In this document: one piece after another, positions 16,540-24,477 of the stretch
Layout: each line of letters opens with the position of its first letter
How positions within the stretch are numbered: the first letter of the stretch is position 1
NCBI GenBank assembly: GCA_007695365.1
Contig: REDV01000084.1
Span: forward strand, 1 to 52,382
Source of the DNA: Cryomorphaceae bacterium
GTDB lineage: Bacteria > Bacteroidota > Bacteroidia > Flavobacteriales_D > SKUL01
Reading direction: 5' to 3'
DNA length: 52,382 nucleotides
Notes under the pieces: model-generated
Seen by the model: the letters and a program-made list of their open reading frames with translations, nothing else
What the model was told of the DNA's origin: nothing
The model's database searches: none
Position numbers and translations under genes: made by a program

Positions 16540-18915
16540 TTAATCGCGTTTTTGCTCGGAGTCACTCCCGTAGCCATAGCCGTAGCCGTAGCCGTAGCCG
16601 TAGCCGTAGCCATAACCGTAGCCGTATTTACTGTAGTAATATTTCCAGCGTTTTTGTTTGATTCCATTGAGCAGCAATGCCACATGGCTCAGTTTATTGG
16701 CCTCAACAATTTCTTCCAGGTAGCGAACACCTTGCTTGGTGGCTCTTGCTGTATTCATTACGAACAAAGCATTATTGGTATGCTTCATCAGGACCAGTGC
16801 ATCACTGATAAGCATCAATGGCGGAGTATCGAAAATGATGTAATGATACCTTTCTTTGAGTTTTTCAACCAATTCGGTTACCCGATCATGCAACACCAAT
16901 TCGGATGCATTTGGTGGGATAGGGCCTGCAGTCATGATATGAAGATTCTCCACAGAGCTGTTTTGTATTGACTCTTCAAGGCTGGTTTTACCAACGATAT
17001 AGGTTGACAGTCCAATTTGATTCGGCAGTCCTATGGAGGAATGCACCTTGGGCTTGTGAAGGTCAAAATCAAGCAAAATGGTTTTTTTGCCTGCTTTGGC
17101 AATCATCGCCGCCAAATTGATATTTACAAAGGTCTTTCCCTCACCCGGGTGCAAAGAAGTGCTGAGCATAACATGTGAACCTCCGGATCCGCTCAGAAAC
17201 TGCAGGTTGGTTCTGATTGCACGAAAAGATTCAGCAATGTTAGACTTGGGGTTATCAACAACCACCAATCTCGACTCGCCTGTGTCCCGGTAAAGGGGCA
17301 GTCCACCGAGTACTGGTAAATTCGAAATATGCTTTAATTCCCTTGTGTTCTCAATTCGTTCAAAAAGCATCAATCTGACGAACCCAATTAACACAGCAAG
17401 AGCAAAGCCCGCACCTACAAAAATATACCAGATTCGCTGCTTATTCGGCCCTACTACGCCCAATGATCTGGAACGCTCAATGATACTGGTTTGAGGAATA
17501 ATACCTGCCCTAGCGATTACGGTATTGGCCCGTTTCTCAAGCAAGAATATGTACATGTCCTCGTTCACCTTTCTCTTGCGTTCGATGTTGAGTATTTCTC
17601 TCTGAGACCTGGGTATTTCCCGGATTAAACGTTCAATTTGTGCTATTTGAGAGATTAACCCAGCTTTCTTCTGCATCATGGCTTCGCGGGTATTACCAAG
17701 ATAAATCAGGATATCCTTTCGCAAAGCTTGCATGGCCTCATCCGACTCGCGGATACGTGGATTTTCGCCGGTAACATTAAACAGACTGAGATTTCTTTGA
17801 ATTTGACGCTCATACAGCTCGTTCAAAGACCGTCTTAAAAACGCGTCATCGTCAAGTACATAAAATGAGGGTGGCAGGATCCGCTCTTCATCGCTTTTAA
17901 AAACATACTCTTCCAGAGCATCAATCGATTGCAGCCCTAACTCCAACCTCCTCACGTCCGAGTCAAAACTGCTAATGGTTTCAAAGTGCTTGCGCTCTTC
18001 TCGCGATAAATCGAGGATGGCTTGCCCTTCTTTGTATTGCTCCAAATCTGATTCGAGGCTATCGAGAATAGAAGCAACCCGACCTAACTGACGATCGATA
18101 TAATCAAGCGTATTATCATTCAATTCCTTCTGATTATCCAGCGTACTCTGAATGTACGTAACAGAGAGACTGTCCAGAAAAAGCCTGGCCCGCTGCTCAA
18201 CCGCATCCTCAATCGAAAGCTCGAGTATGCTCGTAAAGTCAACATTCTGAATATTCAACCCCCTTTTGTAACGATTTACGAGGTATGTTAAACTGTTCAC
18301 CTGAAACTGATAGTTGTTCACAGCCAATCGCATGAAAACCTGGTCACTTAGATGTGGTGTTTTGCTCACTTTGATCACAAAATCGTCGGAAATCACCTGC
18401 TCATTGAATGGGAAAAGCTTTTCTGTATCAACGCCATCTTTCTGGTACCTGAGCATGTACTCAGAAGGTGAAACAACAAGCAAATCGATTTTTTGCTGAT
18501 AAAGCTTGGCATTCAATAATTTTACCTCAATGTCAAGACCGTCAAAATGTGTTACCTCTGTGGTTTTAACCTTACCTTTGATGAAGTAGGATAATTCAAA
18601 GTTGAGCTTTTTAATGGTCTTTTCAATCAAATCATGCGATTTCAGCACGCGTTTTTGATTGGTGATGTCCGCATAGTTTTGATAAAAGCCGGACAGCCCC
18701 CTGTAAACCTGAGATTGCAATTCATACCCAGATTCAGGCTTTAACAGGATTTCCACCTTTGCGGCGTAGATATCTGCCATCCTGTGCGTGTACAAGTATG
18801 CAGCAACGCCGAATATGGCGGTAAATAATACCACCAGGTACCAGTTCTTGCCGACAAATTTACCGACTACCCTGAGGTCGTCAGCTTCAATCACTCCCCC
18901 CTTTTTTTCGGCCAT
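16540..18915 (-). CDS. polysaccharide co-polymerase / tyrosine autokinase (Wzc-like) with Tyr-Gly tail
   Basis: The 791-aa inner-membrane protein controls chain length and export of an EPS or capsule. A Wzz-type domain with a first membrane helix (WYLVVLFTAIFGVAAYLY, about residues 28-46) is followed by a long periplasmic coiled-coil region and a second helix near residue 490 (IWYIFVGAGFALAVLIGFV). The BY-kinase domain has Walker A PGEGKT near residue 588, Walker A' LLDFDLHKPK and Walker B YIIFDTPPLML. The C-terminus is a run of about nine Tyr-Gly pairs (residues about 765-783), which would serve as the autophosphorylated tyrosine cluster. A TATATTTG promoter element lies 23 bp upstream. It is the first gene of the unit reading into the ABC exporter and wecB and is divergent from the exosortase module. 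Confidence 0.94.
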   Translation of the reverse strand: MAEKKGGVIEADDLRVVGKFVGKNWYLVVLFTAIFGVAAYLYTHRMADIYAAKVEILLKPESGYELQSQVYRGLSGFYQNYADITNQKRVLKSHDLIEKTIKKLNFELSYFIKGKVKTTEVTHFDGLDIEVKLLNAKLYQQKIDLLVVSPSEYMLRYQKDGVDTEKLFPFNEQVISDDFVIKVSKTPHLSDQVFMRLAVNNYQFQVNSLTYLVNRYKRGLNIQNVDFTSILELSIEDAVEQRARLFLDSLSVTYIQSTLDNQKELNDNTLDYIDRQLGRVASILDSLESDLEQYKEGQAILDLSREERKHFETISSFDSDVRRLELGLQSIDALEEYVFKSDEERILPPSFYVLDDDAFLRRSLNELYERQIQRNLSLFNVTGENPRIRESDEAMQALRKDILIYLGNTREAMMQKKAGLISQIAQIERLIREIPRSQREILNIERKRKVNEDMYIFLLEKRANTVIARAGIIPQTSIIERSRSLGVVGPNKQRIWYIFVGAGFALAVLIGFVRLMLFERIENTRELKHISNLPVLGGLPLYRDTGESRLVVVDNPKSNIAESFRAIRTNLQFLSGSGGSHVMLSTSLHPGEGKTFVNINLAAMIAKAGKKTILLDFDLHKPKVHSSIGLPNQIGLSTYIVGKTSLEESIQNSSVENLHIMTAGPIPPNASELVLHDRVTELVEKLKERYHYIIFDTPPLMLISDALVLMKHTNNALFVMNTARATKQGVRYLEEIVEANKLSHVALLLNGIKQKRWKYYYSKYGYGYGYGYGYGYGYGYGYGSDSEQKRD
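16564..16630 (-). repeat. hexanucleotide repeat encoding (Tyr-Gly)n in the Wzc-like kinase
   Basis: The plus strand reads as near-perfect tandem CCGTAG/CCATAG hexamers over about 60 bp. On the coding strand this is TAYGGN repeated, giving alternating Tyr and Gly. In-frame slippage would change the number of phosphorylatable tyrosines without breaking the frame. Confidence 0.85.
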
Positions 18916-18938
18916 GGAATTTGGTTGGTTTTAGCCTG

Positions 18939-18946
18939 CAAATATA
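18939..18946 (-). promoter_or_regulatory. TAnnTTTG -7 promoter element for the Wzc-like kinase
   Basis: TATATTTG on the minus strand lies 23 bp before the ATG at 18915 and matches the Bacteroidota -7 consensus. Confidence 0.6.
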
Positions 18947-19062
18947 GTAATCATAGCCTATACCGCACTGTGCTTGATGGTCGGCGTTACAGATATCGCC
19001 AACCAACCAATCGAGAGAAATAACGGAGTGTATACCCTGACTTACTTTCGAAAAAAACTTGG

Positions 19063-19088
19063 ACAACTCATTTTTTGAAGTGAGTTGT
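19063..19088. promoter_or_regulatory. 8-bp inverted repeat upstream of the sorting module
   Basis: ACAACTCA (19063-19070) and TGAGTTGT (19081-19088) form a perfect inverted repeat with a 10-base spacer. It ends 18 bp before the -7 element at 19107, so it would cover the -33 region. It could be an operator for the PID-CTERM/exosortase genes or a hairpin; no regulator is identified. Confidence 0.35.
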
Positions 19089-19106
19089 GTAACTTCAAAG
19101 ATTAAC

Positions 19107-19114
19107 TATCTTTG
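19107..19114 (+). promoter_or_regulatory. TAnnTTTG -7 promoter element for the sorting module
   Basis: TATCTTTG lies 23 bp before the ATG at 19138 and matches the Bacteroidota -7 consensus. It probably drives the PID-CTERM-like gene and the two genes behind it. Confidence 0.6.
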
Positions 19115-19137
19115 CTACCAGAAAGTACGGACTCAAG

Positions 19138-19341
19138 ATGAAAACTTTTCTCCAGCTAGGGTTGATCACCTTCCTGATTATTTTCCCGCTATTGCTTGCG
19201 GCTCAACCTTCAAGCGGAGGGGCTGGGCCTCCTTGTTTCCCACCACCTTGCATACCTATTGACGGCGGCACCACACTCCTCATTGCTGCGGGGCTGGCTA
19301 TCGGTGGTAAGAAGGCCTACGACCTTCGCAAAAACCGGTAG
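19138..19341 (+). CDS. PID-CTERM-like sorting-signal protein (67 aa, putative exosortase substrate)
   Basis: The protein consists almost wholly of targeting signals. Residues 1-22 form a Sec signal peptide (hydrophobic LITFLIIFPLLLAA). Residues 23-39 are a Pro/Cys-rich spacer with Cys33 and Cys38 (PPCFPPPCIP). Residues 40-44 are PIDGG, followed by a hydrophobic stretch (TTLLIAAGLAIGG) and a basic tail (KKAYDLRKNR). The motif, helix and basic tail order is that of C-terminal sorting signals cleaved by exosortases, and the P-I-D-G-G start corresponds to the PID-CTERM class known in Bacteroidota. Only about 17 residues would remain after both cleavages. The exosortase gene begins 15 bp downstream. 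Confidence 0.8.
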   Translation: MKTFLQLGLITFLIIFPLLLAAQPSSGGAGPPCFPPPCIPIDGGTTLLIAAGLAIGGKKAYDLRKNR

Positions 19342-19356
19342 AGGTTCCATTTTTCC

Positions 19357-19905
19357 ATGTTGCGTACCATCTGGTCTAACACATTTTATCGCTTTCTCAT
19401 TACTGCGGGATTGATTCTCCTCGCCTGGAATTTGCTTTACGACAATTGGCTTCAGCCTCACACGCTGATTGACCGCCTGGTGATTGACAACCTTATCTTT
19501 TTCAGCTCTATTATTCTGGAAGCCATGGGTTACGACCTGATGCCTGCTCCTCCAGCTGCACAACAAATACGCACCATCGGGATAGATGGTAGCACGGGCG
19601 TTTGGATAGGCGACCCCTGCAACGGAATCAGTTTGTTTGCGCTGTTTATCGCCTTTATGTTGGCTTACCCCGGCCCGGTATTAAAGAAGATTTGGTACAT
19701 ACCTTTGGGTCTCGTTATCATCCATCTGGTAAACATCGTTCGCATTGTTGCGCTCACCATCATCGTTGCTGTGCGCCCGGAATGGCTTGAATTCAACCAC
19801 AATTACACATTTTATGTGCTGGTTTACACGGCGGTTTTTGCACTCTGGTATTTCTGGGCTTTCAGACTGAGCAAAGATCAGCGCCCGGCCATCCCGTCGT
19901 CTTGA
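19357..19905 (+). CDS. exosortase/archaeosortase family transpeptidase
   Basis: This 182-aa integral membrane protein has about five membrane segments and the three exosortase active-site positions in order: Cys88 in DPCNGISLFALFIAF, Arg129 in LVNIVRIVALT and His148 in LEFNHNYTFYV. Exosortases cut C-terminal sorting signals at the outer face of the inner membrane and probably transfer the protein to an envelope anchor. At 182 aa it is a compact, minimal Bacteroidota form. Pairing with a PID-CTERM-like substrate and a small membrane protein suggests the group called exosortase X, but that subgroup name is from memory. The next gene overlaps its stop codon. Confidence 0.88.
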   Translation: MLRTIWSNTFYRFLITAGLILLAWNLLYDNWLQPHTLIDRLVIDNLIFFSSIILEAMGYDLMPAPPAAQQIRTIGIDGSTGVWIGDPCNGISLFALFIAFMLAYPGPVLKKIWYIPLGLVIIHLVNIVRIVALTIIVAVRPEWLEFNHNYTFYVLVYTAVFALWYFWAFRLSKDQRPAIPSS

Positions 19906-20387
19906 GTAATACCGGCAAATACTCAATCATTGCAGCGCTAACACTGTTGTTCATTACCGCAGGTTACACTCGCGATTTCTGGGCACTTAATGTGAACTAC
20001 ATTCTTTACTTTCAGCAAAGTGGTCAGGAGACCTGGGAAGGCCACTCCTTTTTCGACTTTATGCTGCAATGGCCTGTGCAGCATGTTTATTACACCAAAT
20101 ACATCATCACCCTGGTATTCACCCTGGTGAATTTTGTTTTGAGCGCTGCATTTGTATGGGTGCTCTTTCAAAATAAGTTACTACTGAAATTGATGGTTGC
20201 CATGTATGCGCTGATTAGCCTCGTGGCCTTGGTGTTTTTTGCAGGTGGTTGGATGCTTGATTCGGCTGAGACAGGGTACTCCTACGCGCGACTTTTAATG
20301 GGATTTTTACAGTCTCCTGTTCCTGCTGCCGTTCTTAGCTTGAGCTACCCCCTTTACCGCAAGTCACAAGAATCCGTGATCCGCTAA
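19902..20387 (+). CDS. exosortase-associated membrane protein
   Basis: The 161-aa protein has four predicted membrane segments (about residues 8-28, 65-90, 98-120 and 130-150) and no enzymatic motif that I recognise. It starts at a TTG at 19902 that overlaps the exosortase stop codon (TTGA), so the two are translationally coupled. Small multi-pass proteins are regularly encoded right after this exosortase type in Bacteroidota and are named only by that association. A role in substrate handling or glycan anchoring is inference. Confidence 0.7.
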   Translation: MSNTGKYSIIAALTLLFITAGYTRDFWALNVNYILYFQQSGQETWEGHSFFDFMLQWPVQHVYYTKYIITLVFTLVNFVLSAAFVWVLFQNKLLLKLMVAMYALISLVALVFFAGGWMLDSAETGYSYARLLMGFLQSPVPAAVLSLSYPLYRKSQESVIR

Positions 20388-20391
20388 TTAC

Positions 20392-20399
20392 TACCTTTG
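20392..20399 (+). promoter_or_regulatory. TAnnTTTG -7 promoter element for glyA
   Basis: TACCTTTG lies 16 bp before the glyA ATG at 20416, giving an expected leader of about 10 bases. It suggests glyA is transcribed separately from the exosortase genes. Confidence 0.6.
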
Positions 20400-20415
20400 A
20401 AGGCAAATCACCATT

Positions 20416-21705
20416 ATGAAAGACACAGCCATTTTCAACCTGATAGAGCAGGAAAAACAACGTCAGGTCAACGGATTAGAACTTATCGCTTCTGAGAATT
20501 TTGTGAGCCCGGATGTACTTGAAGCCATGGGCTCAGTGCTCACCAACAAATACGCTGAAGGCTTGCCTGGGAAGCGATATTACGGTGGTTGTGAGATTGT
20601 TGATCAGGTGGAGCAATTGGCTATTGATCGTGTGTGTGAACTTTTTGGCGCAATCTGGGCAAACGTTCAGCCGCATTCCGGTGCACAGGCAAACGCGGCT
20701 GTAATGCTGGCAGTACTCCAGCCCGGAGATGCCATTCTGGGTTTTGACCTGAGCCACGGTGGTCACCTCACACATGGCTCACCGGTGAACTTCTCAGGAA
20801 AACTATACAAACCCCATTTCTACGGCGTAAAGCGCGACACAGGATTGATTGACTACGATTCGCTAGAAAGTACAGCTCGCAACGTCAGGCCAAAGCTCAT
20901 TATATGTGGTGCTTCGGCTTACTCTCGTGATTGGGATTATGAACGAATTCGGGCGGTGGCAGACGAAGTAGGTGCGCTGGTACTGGCCGATATCTCCCAC
21001 CCGTCGGGACTCATTGCAAGCGGTTGGCTCAATGACCCATTGAAGCATTGCCATATTGTAACCACCACTACGCATAAGACGCTCCGTGGACCCAGAGGCG
21101 GTCTGATTATGATGGGGGTTGATTTTGATAACCCCTTCGGTATTAAAACGCCCAAAGGAGTGGTACGCAGAATGTCGTCACTTCTGGATAGCGGAGTATT
21201 TCCCGGCACACAAGGTGGTCCCCTGGAGCATGTCATTGCAGCCAAGGCTGTGGCCTTCGGAGAGGCGCTTCAGCCGTCCTTCAAAGACTATACAAAGCAG
21301 GTGATTGCCAATGCGAAAAAACTTGCAGACGAACTGGTAAAGATGGATTATAGCATCATCTCGGGCGGAACCGACAACCACAGTATGCTGATTGACCTTC
21401 GATCCAAAAATATTACAGGGCGCGACGCTGAGAATGCATTGGTCGCAGCAGAGATTACAGTGAACAAAAACATGGTACCGTTCGACGACAAGTCACCATT
21501 CGTTACTTCGGGTATTCGGATTGGAACTGCGGCGGTGACCACAAGAGGGTTAAAAGAAGACCATATGGTAGAAATCGCTCACCTCATCAACAAGGTTATC
21601 TCCAACGCGGAAGATTCAGTGGTGCTGGACGAAGTGAAAAAGTCAGTTCACGACCTGATGAGCGCCTTTCCTCTTTTCAACAAGGCCGAATTGGTGAATC
21701 CTTGA
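20416..21705 (+). CDS. glyA: serine hydroxymethyltransferase
   Basis: This 429-aa PLP enzyme interconverts serine and glycine while charging tetrahydrofolate with a one-carbon unit. Landmarks are [10 protein letters not shown] near the N-terminus, [39 protein letters not shown] and the PLP-lysine segment [14 protein letters not shown]. Length and motifs are normal for the cytoplasmic bacterial enzyme. It starts at ATG 20416 behind its own promoter. The last 58 bp overlap the 3' end of the convergent HTTM-like gene. Confidence 0.97.
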   Translation: MKDTAIFNLIEQEKQRQVNGLELIASENFVSPDVLEAMGSVLTNKYAEGLPGKRYYGGCEIVDQVEQLAIDRVCELFGAIWANVQPHSGAQANAAVMLAVLQPGDAILGFDLSHGGHLTHGSPVNFSGKLYKPHFYGVKRDTGLIDYDSLESTARNVRPKLIICGASAYSRDWDYERIRAVADEVGALVLADISHPSGLIASGWLNDPLKHCHIVTTTTHKTLRGPRGGLIMMGVDFDNPFGIKTPKGVVRRMSSLLDSGVFPGTQGGPLEHVIAAKAVAFGEALQPSFKDYTKQVIANAKKLADELVKMDYSIISGGTDNHSMLIDLRSKNITGRDAENALVAAEITVNKNMVPFDDKSPFVTSGIRIGTAAVTTRGLKEDHMVEIAHLINKVISNAEDSVVLDEVKKSVHDLMSAFPLFNKAELVNP

Positions 21706-22541
21706 TAAAACCCATCGGGCAAAAACATCAGGTAGCTCAAAACCATGATGATTCCGAAATCAGGCAACCCCATTCCAAAGGCCACATAGAGGTGAAAAAA
21801 GGCTCCGGCAAACAACAGCGGGCCCTTGGTTTTTCTGAACCAAACCAGCACCGGAAAAATTAACTGATAGCCCAACGCAAACCAAGTGGCCATGCGACCC
21901 AAAGTTTGGCTTTCACCAAAAACTTCTATCAACCAGGGGTGACTGAATTCACGAATGTGCAGCACGTAATAGACCGCGTCGCCACTGAGCCAGTATGTAC
22001 CCTGTAGTTTGTACAAACCCGCAAACAAATAAACCACTACCAGTTGCAGCTTGCAAGCCAGAAGAAACAGGTTGTTCAGGACATTGCTTTGCAGAGAGGT
22101 CTTTCCGTCGGGCATGAAAATGAAGTAAAACAGAAACATCACCAACAGGGTATGTCCCCCGGTGATATACAAATGCGCCCGAGCAAAAAGAATCAGCGTA
22201 CTGATGTAGATAATTCCCGAAGCAAAGATTCTCCAACGTTTGGCAAACCACAGGGCAATTCCTGATACCTGAAAAATAATCAGAGCAGGATACCAGGAGT
22301 TCAAAGTTCCGTCCATCAAGAGATAAATGAGCCGGTACCATAATGTAGGCGGCGTTGCCAGTGGGTGAATCCAGCCATCCGCACTCCATAGTTCGCGGGA
22401 AACGGGGAGCAAAAAAAGCGTGTTCAGCAACAAAAAACCATAGATCGCAGATTTGAACAAGGCGATGGTTATGCGCGGTGGTTCTGCCTCCAACCAACCG
22501 TGTAAGCCGTTGAACAAAGATATATTCTTACCGGGCTGCAT
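21648..22541 (-). CDS. HTTM-domain-like membrane protein
   Basis: The 297-aa protein has about seven to eight membrane helices and matches the pattern of HTTM (vitamin K-dependent gamma-carboxylase-like) proteins: [18 protein letters not shown] near the first loop, then [25 protein letters not shown] and [21 protein letters not shown]. Bacterial members are membrane proteins of unknown function that pair with a DUF5819-like partner, which lies directly upstream here with a 14-bp overlap. The carboxylase chemistry is not assured because the true catalytic lysine was not located. Its 3' end overlaps glyA by 58 bp on the opposite strand. Confidence 0.75.
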   Translation of the reverse strand: MQPGKNISLFNGLHGWLEAEPPRITIALFKSAIYGFLLLNTLFLLPVSRELWSADGWIHPLATPPTLWYRLIYLLMDGTLNSWYPALIIFQVSGIALWFAKRWRIFASGIIYISTLILFARAHLYITGGHTLLVMFLFYFIFMPDGKTSLQSNVLNNLFLLACKLQLVVVYLFAGLYKLQGTYWLSGDAVYYVLHIREFSHPWLIEVFGESQTLGRMATWFALGYQLIFPVLVWFRKTKGPLLFAGAFFHLYVAFGMGLPDFGIIMVLSYLMFLPDGFYQGFTNSALLKRGKALIRS

Positions 22542-23067
22542 ACACGGGAAATCTTAAAAATTCAGGTGAAGCTTCAGCCCCTCCGGGAGGTGGCACGGGA
22601 ATCAGCCTTATTCTCACTTCTATGCTGTCAGGCAGAACTTCTTCTGCCCCCTCGCGAAATCGCGCCCCCGCGTAATGGATTGCGCCCTGATAAGCCCGTG
22701 AGCGCTCAAAAAAACTTGTCCGTTTATGCTCCGTGCGATTTTTGCTCAAATCCTCCCATCTCTGGTGATCATTCCACAACCGCCACGCAACATTTTGATT
22801 GATGCGAAACAATATACTCGCCTGCGACAACCGGAATGCATCATGCGCCTCCAGCAGCTCAGCTCCGGGATCACTCCAACCACGCCATTCACCTTGAGCA
22901 AACACCCTAAACTCAATTGATTTTTCCACGGTGGGAGGGTCAGGCGCAAACAGGCTCCACGTTTGGTGAAACTGAGGAGCCATATAAGCGGTAACCCACT
23001 GCGAAAGGGATGAGGGGAAATAGCGCTGAGGCGAAACATATACCAGCGTTGCCCCAAAGTGCAACAC
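22528..23067 (-). CDS. DUF5819-like protein, partner of the HTTM-like gene; start codon unresolved
   Basis: The recognisable part begins at a GTG at 23067 (179 aa) and contains the family hallmark FHQTWSLFAPDPPTVEKS. The frame stays open upstream to a stop at 23149, and the extra residues supply a basic stretch and a hydrophobic helix (RRGVTYFLLGLFVLHFGATL) that the shorter version would lack. There is no ATG, GTG or TTG in that extension, only a CTG at 23133. A TAATTTTG promoter element at 23150-23157 on this strand sits just ahead of it. The real N-terminus is therefore probably at or near 23133. Function is unknown; it is cotranscribed with the HTTM-like gene. Confidence 0.7.
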   Translation of the reverse strand: MLHFGATLVYVSPQRYFPSSLSQWVTAYMAPQFHQTWSLFAPDPPTVEKSIEFRVFAQGEWRGWSDPGAELLEAHDAFRLSQASILFRINQNVAWRLWNDHQRWEDLSKNRTEHKRTSFFERSRAYQGAIHYAGARFREGAEEVLPDSIEVRIRLIPVPPPGGAEASPEFLRFPVYAAR

Positions 23068-23149
23068 AAATAACCCGAGTAGAAAGTAGGTTACGCCACG
23101 TCTGTTTTCACGATTGTTTCTGGGAGATTTCAGCTTACGGGTGTTTGCT

Positions 23150-23157
23150 CAAAATTA
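23150..23157 (-). promoter_or_regulatory. TAnnTTTG -7 promoter element for the DUF5819/HTTM pair
   Basis: TAATTTTG on the minus strand lies 16 bp before the candidate CTG start at 23133. It is back to back with the fahA promoter 20 bp away, making a compact divergent promoter region. Confidence 0.5.
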
Positions 23158-23177
23158 TATTTTTGGGCGCAATTCCC

Positions 23178-23185
23178 TACCTTTG
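23178..23185 (+). promoter_or_regulatory. TAnnTTTG -7 promoter element for fahA
   Basis: TACCTTTG ends 18 bp before the ATG at 23204. It argues for that ATG against the upstream in-frame alternative start at 23114, which would lie ahead of the promoter. Confidence 0.6.
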
Positions 23186-23203
23186 AAAAAAGTATTTTCA
23201 TTC

Positions 23204-24472
23204 ATGCTCGAAGCAAACAACCCCGCCCACAAATCATGGGTAAGCGTAGATTCAAACAGTGATTTCCCTATTCAAAACCTGCCTTTTGGCATTGCCGGAT
23301 TGCCCGGTTCACGGCCCGGCCCGTCCGTTCGCATTGGCAATCAGGTACTCCATTTAAAGGAGCTGGGTGAAGCTGGTTTACTCAACGACCTGGGAATTGA
23401 TGCTGAAATCCTGGAAGCCGATAAGCTCAACCCACTGCTCAAATTGGGCAAGCAATGCACGCGAAATCTACGCAACCGGCTTTCAGAATTGCTTCGAGAG
23501 GGAAATGAAACGCTACCAAACCACGCTCAGCTCCATAAAATGATGCTTCCGGTTTCGGAGGTGGTTATGCACATGCCCGTGGATGTGGGAGATTACACCG
23601 ACTTTTACTCCAGCGAACAGCATGCCACTAATGTGGGCACGATGTTTCGCGATCCGGACAATGCGCTCCTTCCCAACTGGAAACACATTCCCGTAGGATA
23701 CCACGGGCGTTCTTCATCCATCATCCTGTCGGGCACACCCATACACCGTCCCAAAGGCCAAACCAAAGCAGACGATGCCGATGCACCCACATTCGGTCCG
23801 TGCAGACTGCTTGACTTTGAGCTGGAAATGGCTTTTATCACCTTTGAAGGAAAAGCCCTTGGTCAATCTATCAGTACTGCCGAGGCGGACGAATACATCT
23901 TTGGGATGGTGCTGTTCAACGATTGGTCTGCGCGCGATATTCAAAAATGGGAGTACGTTCCTCTCGGGCCATTTCTGGCGAAGAACTTTGCTTCATCCAT
24001 TTCGCCGTGGATTGTAACGCTGGATGCTCTGGAACCTTTCCGCGTACCCGGCCCGATTCAGAACCCGGAGGTACTGCCTTACTTGCGATACGACGGCCAC
24101 AAGCATATTGAAATTCAACTGGAGGTTGGTCTTACTCCCGACGGAGGGCTTGAAAACACCATCTGCCGCAGCAACTACAAATACATGTACTGGAACATGA
24201 ACCAGCAACTGGCACACCACACTGTAAACGGTTGTAATGTGCGGGCCGGCGACATGATGGCCTCAGGCACCATTAGCGGTGAAACTACTGATTCGTATGG
24301 CTCTATGCTGGAGCTAAGCTGGAAAGGAACCAGACCCATTCATTTGAAAGACGGATCTGAGAGAAAATTCATTGCCGACCACGACACCATAACCATGCGC
24401 GGCTATGCTGAGAAAAATGGTGTCCGGGTAGGATTTGGAGAGGTGAACACCAAGGTTTTGCCGGCACTTTGA
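23204..24472 (+). CDS. fahA: fumarylacetoacetase
   Basis: This 422-aa enzyme hydrolyses fumarylacetoacetate to fumarate and acetoacetate, the last step of tyrosine degradation. The N-terminal domain begins SWVSVDSNSDFPIQNLPFGI, typical of FAH. The catalytic domain shows DYTDFYSSEQHATNVGTMFR, PVGYHGRSSSII, the metal ligands in LDFELEMAF and LFNDWSARDIQKWEYVPLGP, and GTISGETTDSYGSMLELSW near the end. The start at ATG 23204 is preferred to the longer frame because the -7 promoter element lies between them. It is followed 5 bp later by the rel gene. Confidence 0.96.
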   Translation: MLEANNPAHKSWVSVDSNSDFPIQNLPFGIAGLPGSRPGPSVRIGNQVLHLKELGEAGLLNDLGIDAEILEADKLNPLLKLGKQCTRNLRNRLSELLREGNETLPNHAQLHKMMLPVSEVVMHMPVDVGDYTDFYSSEQHATNVGTMFRDPDNALLPNWKHIPVGYHGRSSSIILSGTPIHRPKGQTKADDADAPTFGPCRLLDFELEMAFITFEGKALGQSISTAEADEYIFGMVLFNDWSARDIQKWEYVPLGPFLAKNFASSISPWIVTLDALEPFRVPGPIQNPEVLPYLRYDGHKHIEIQLEVGLTPDGGLENTICRSNYKYMYWNMNQQLAHHTVNGCNVRAGDMMASGTISGETTDSYGSMLELSWKGTRPIHLKDGSERKFIADHDTITMRGYAEKNGVRVGFGEVNTKVLPAL

Positions 24473-24477
24473 ACAAC

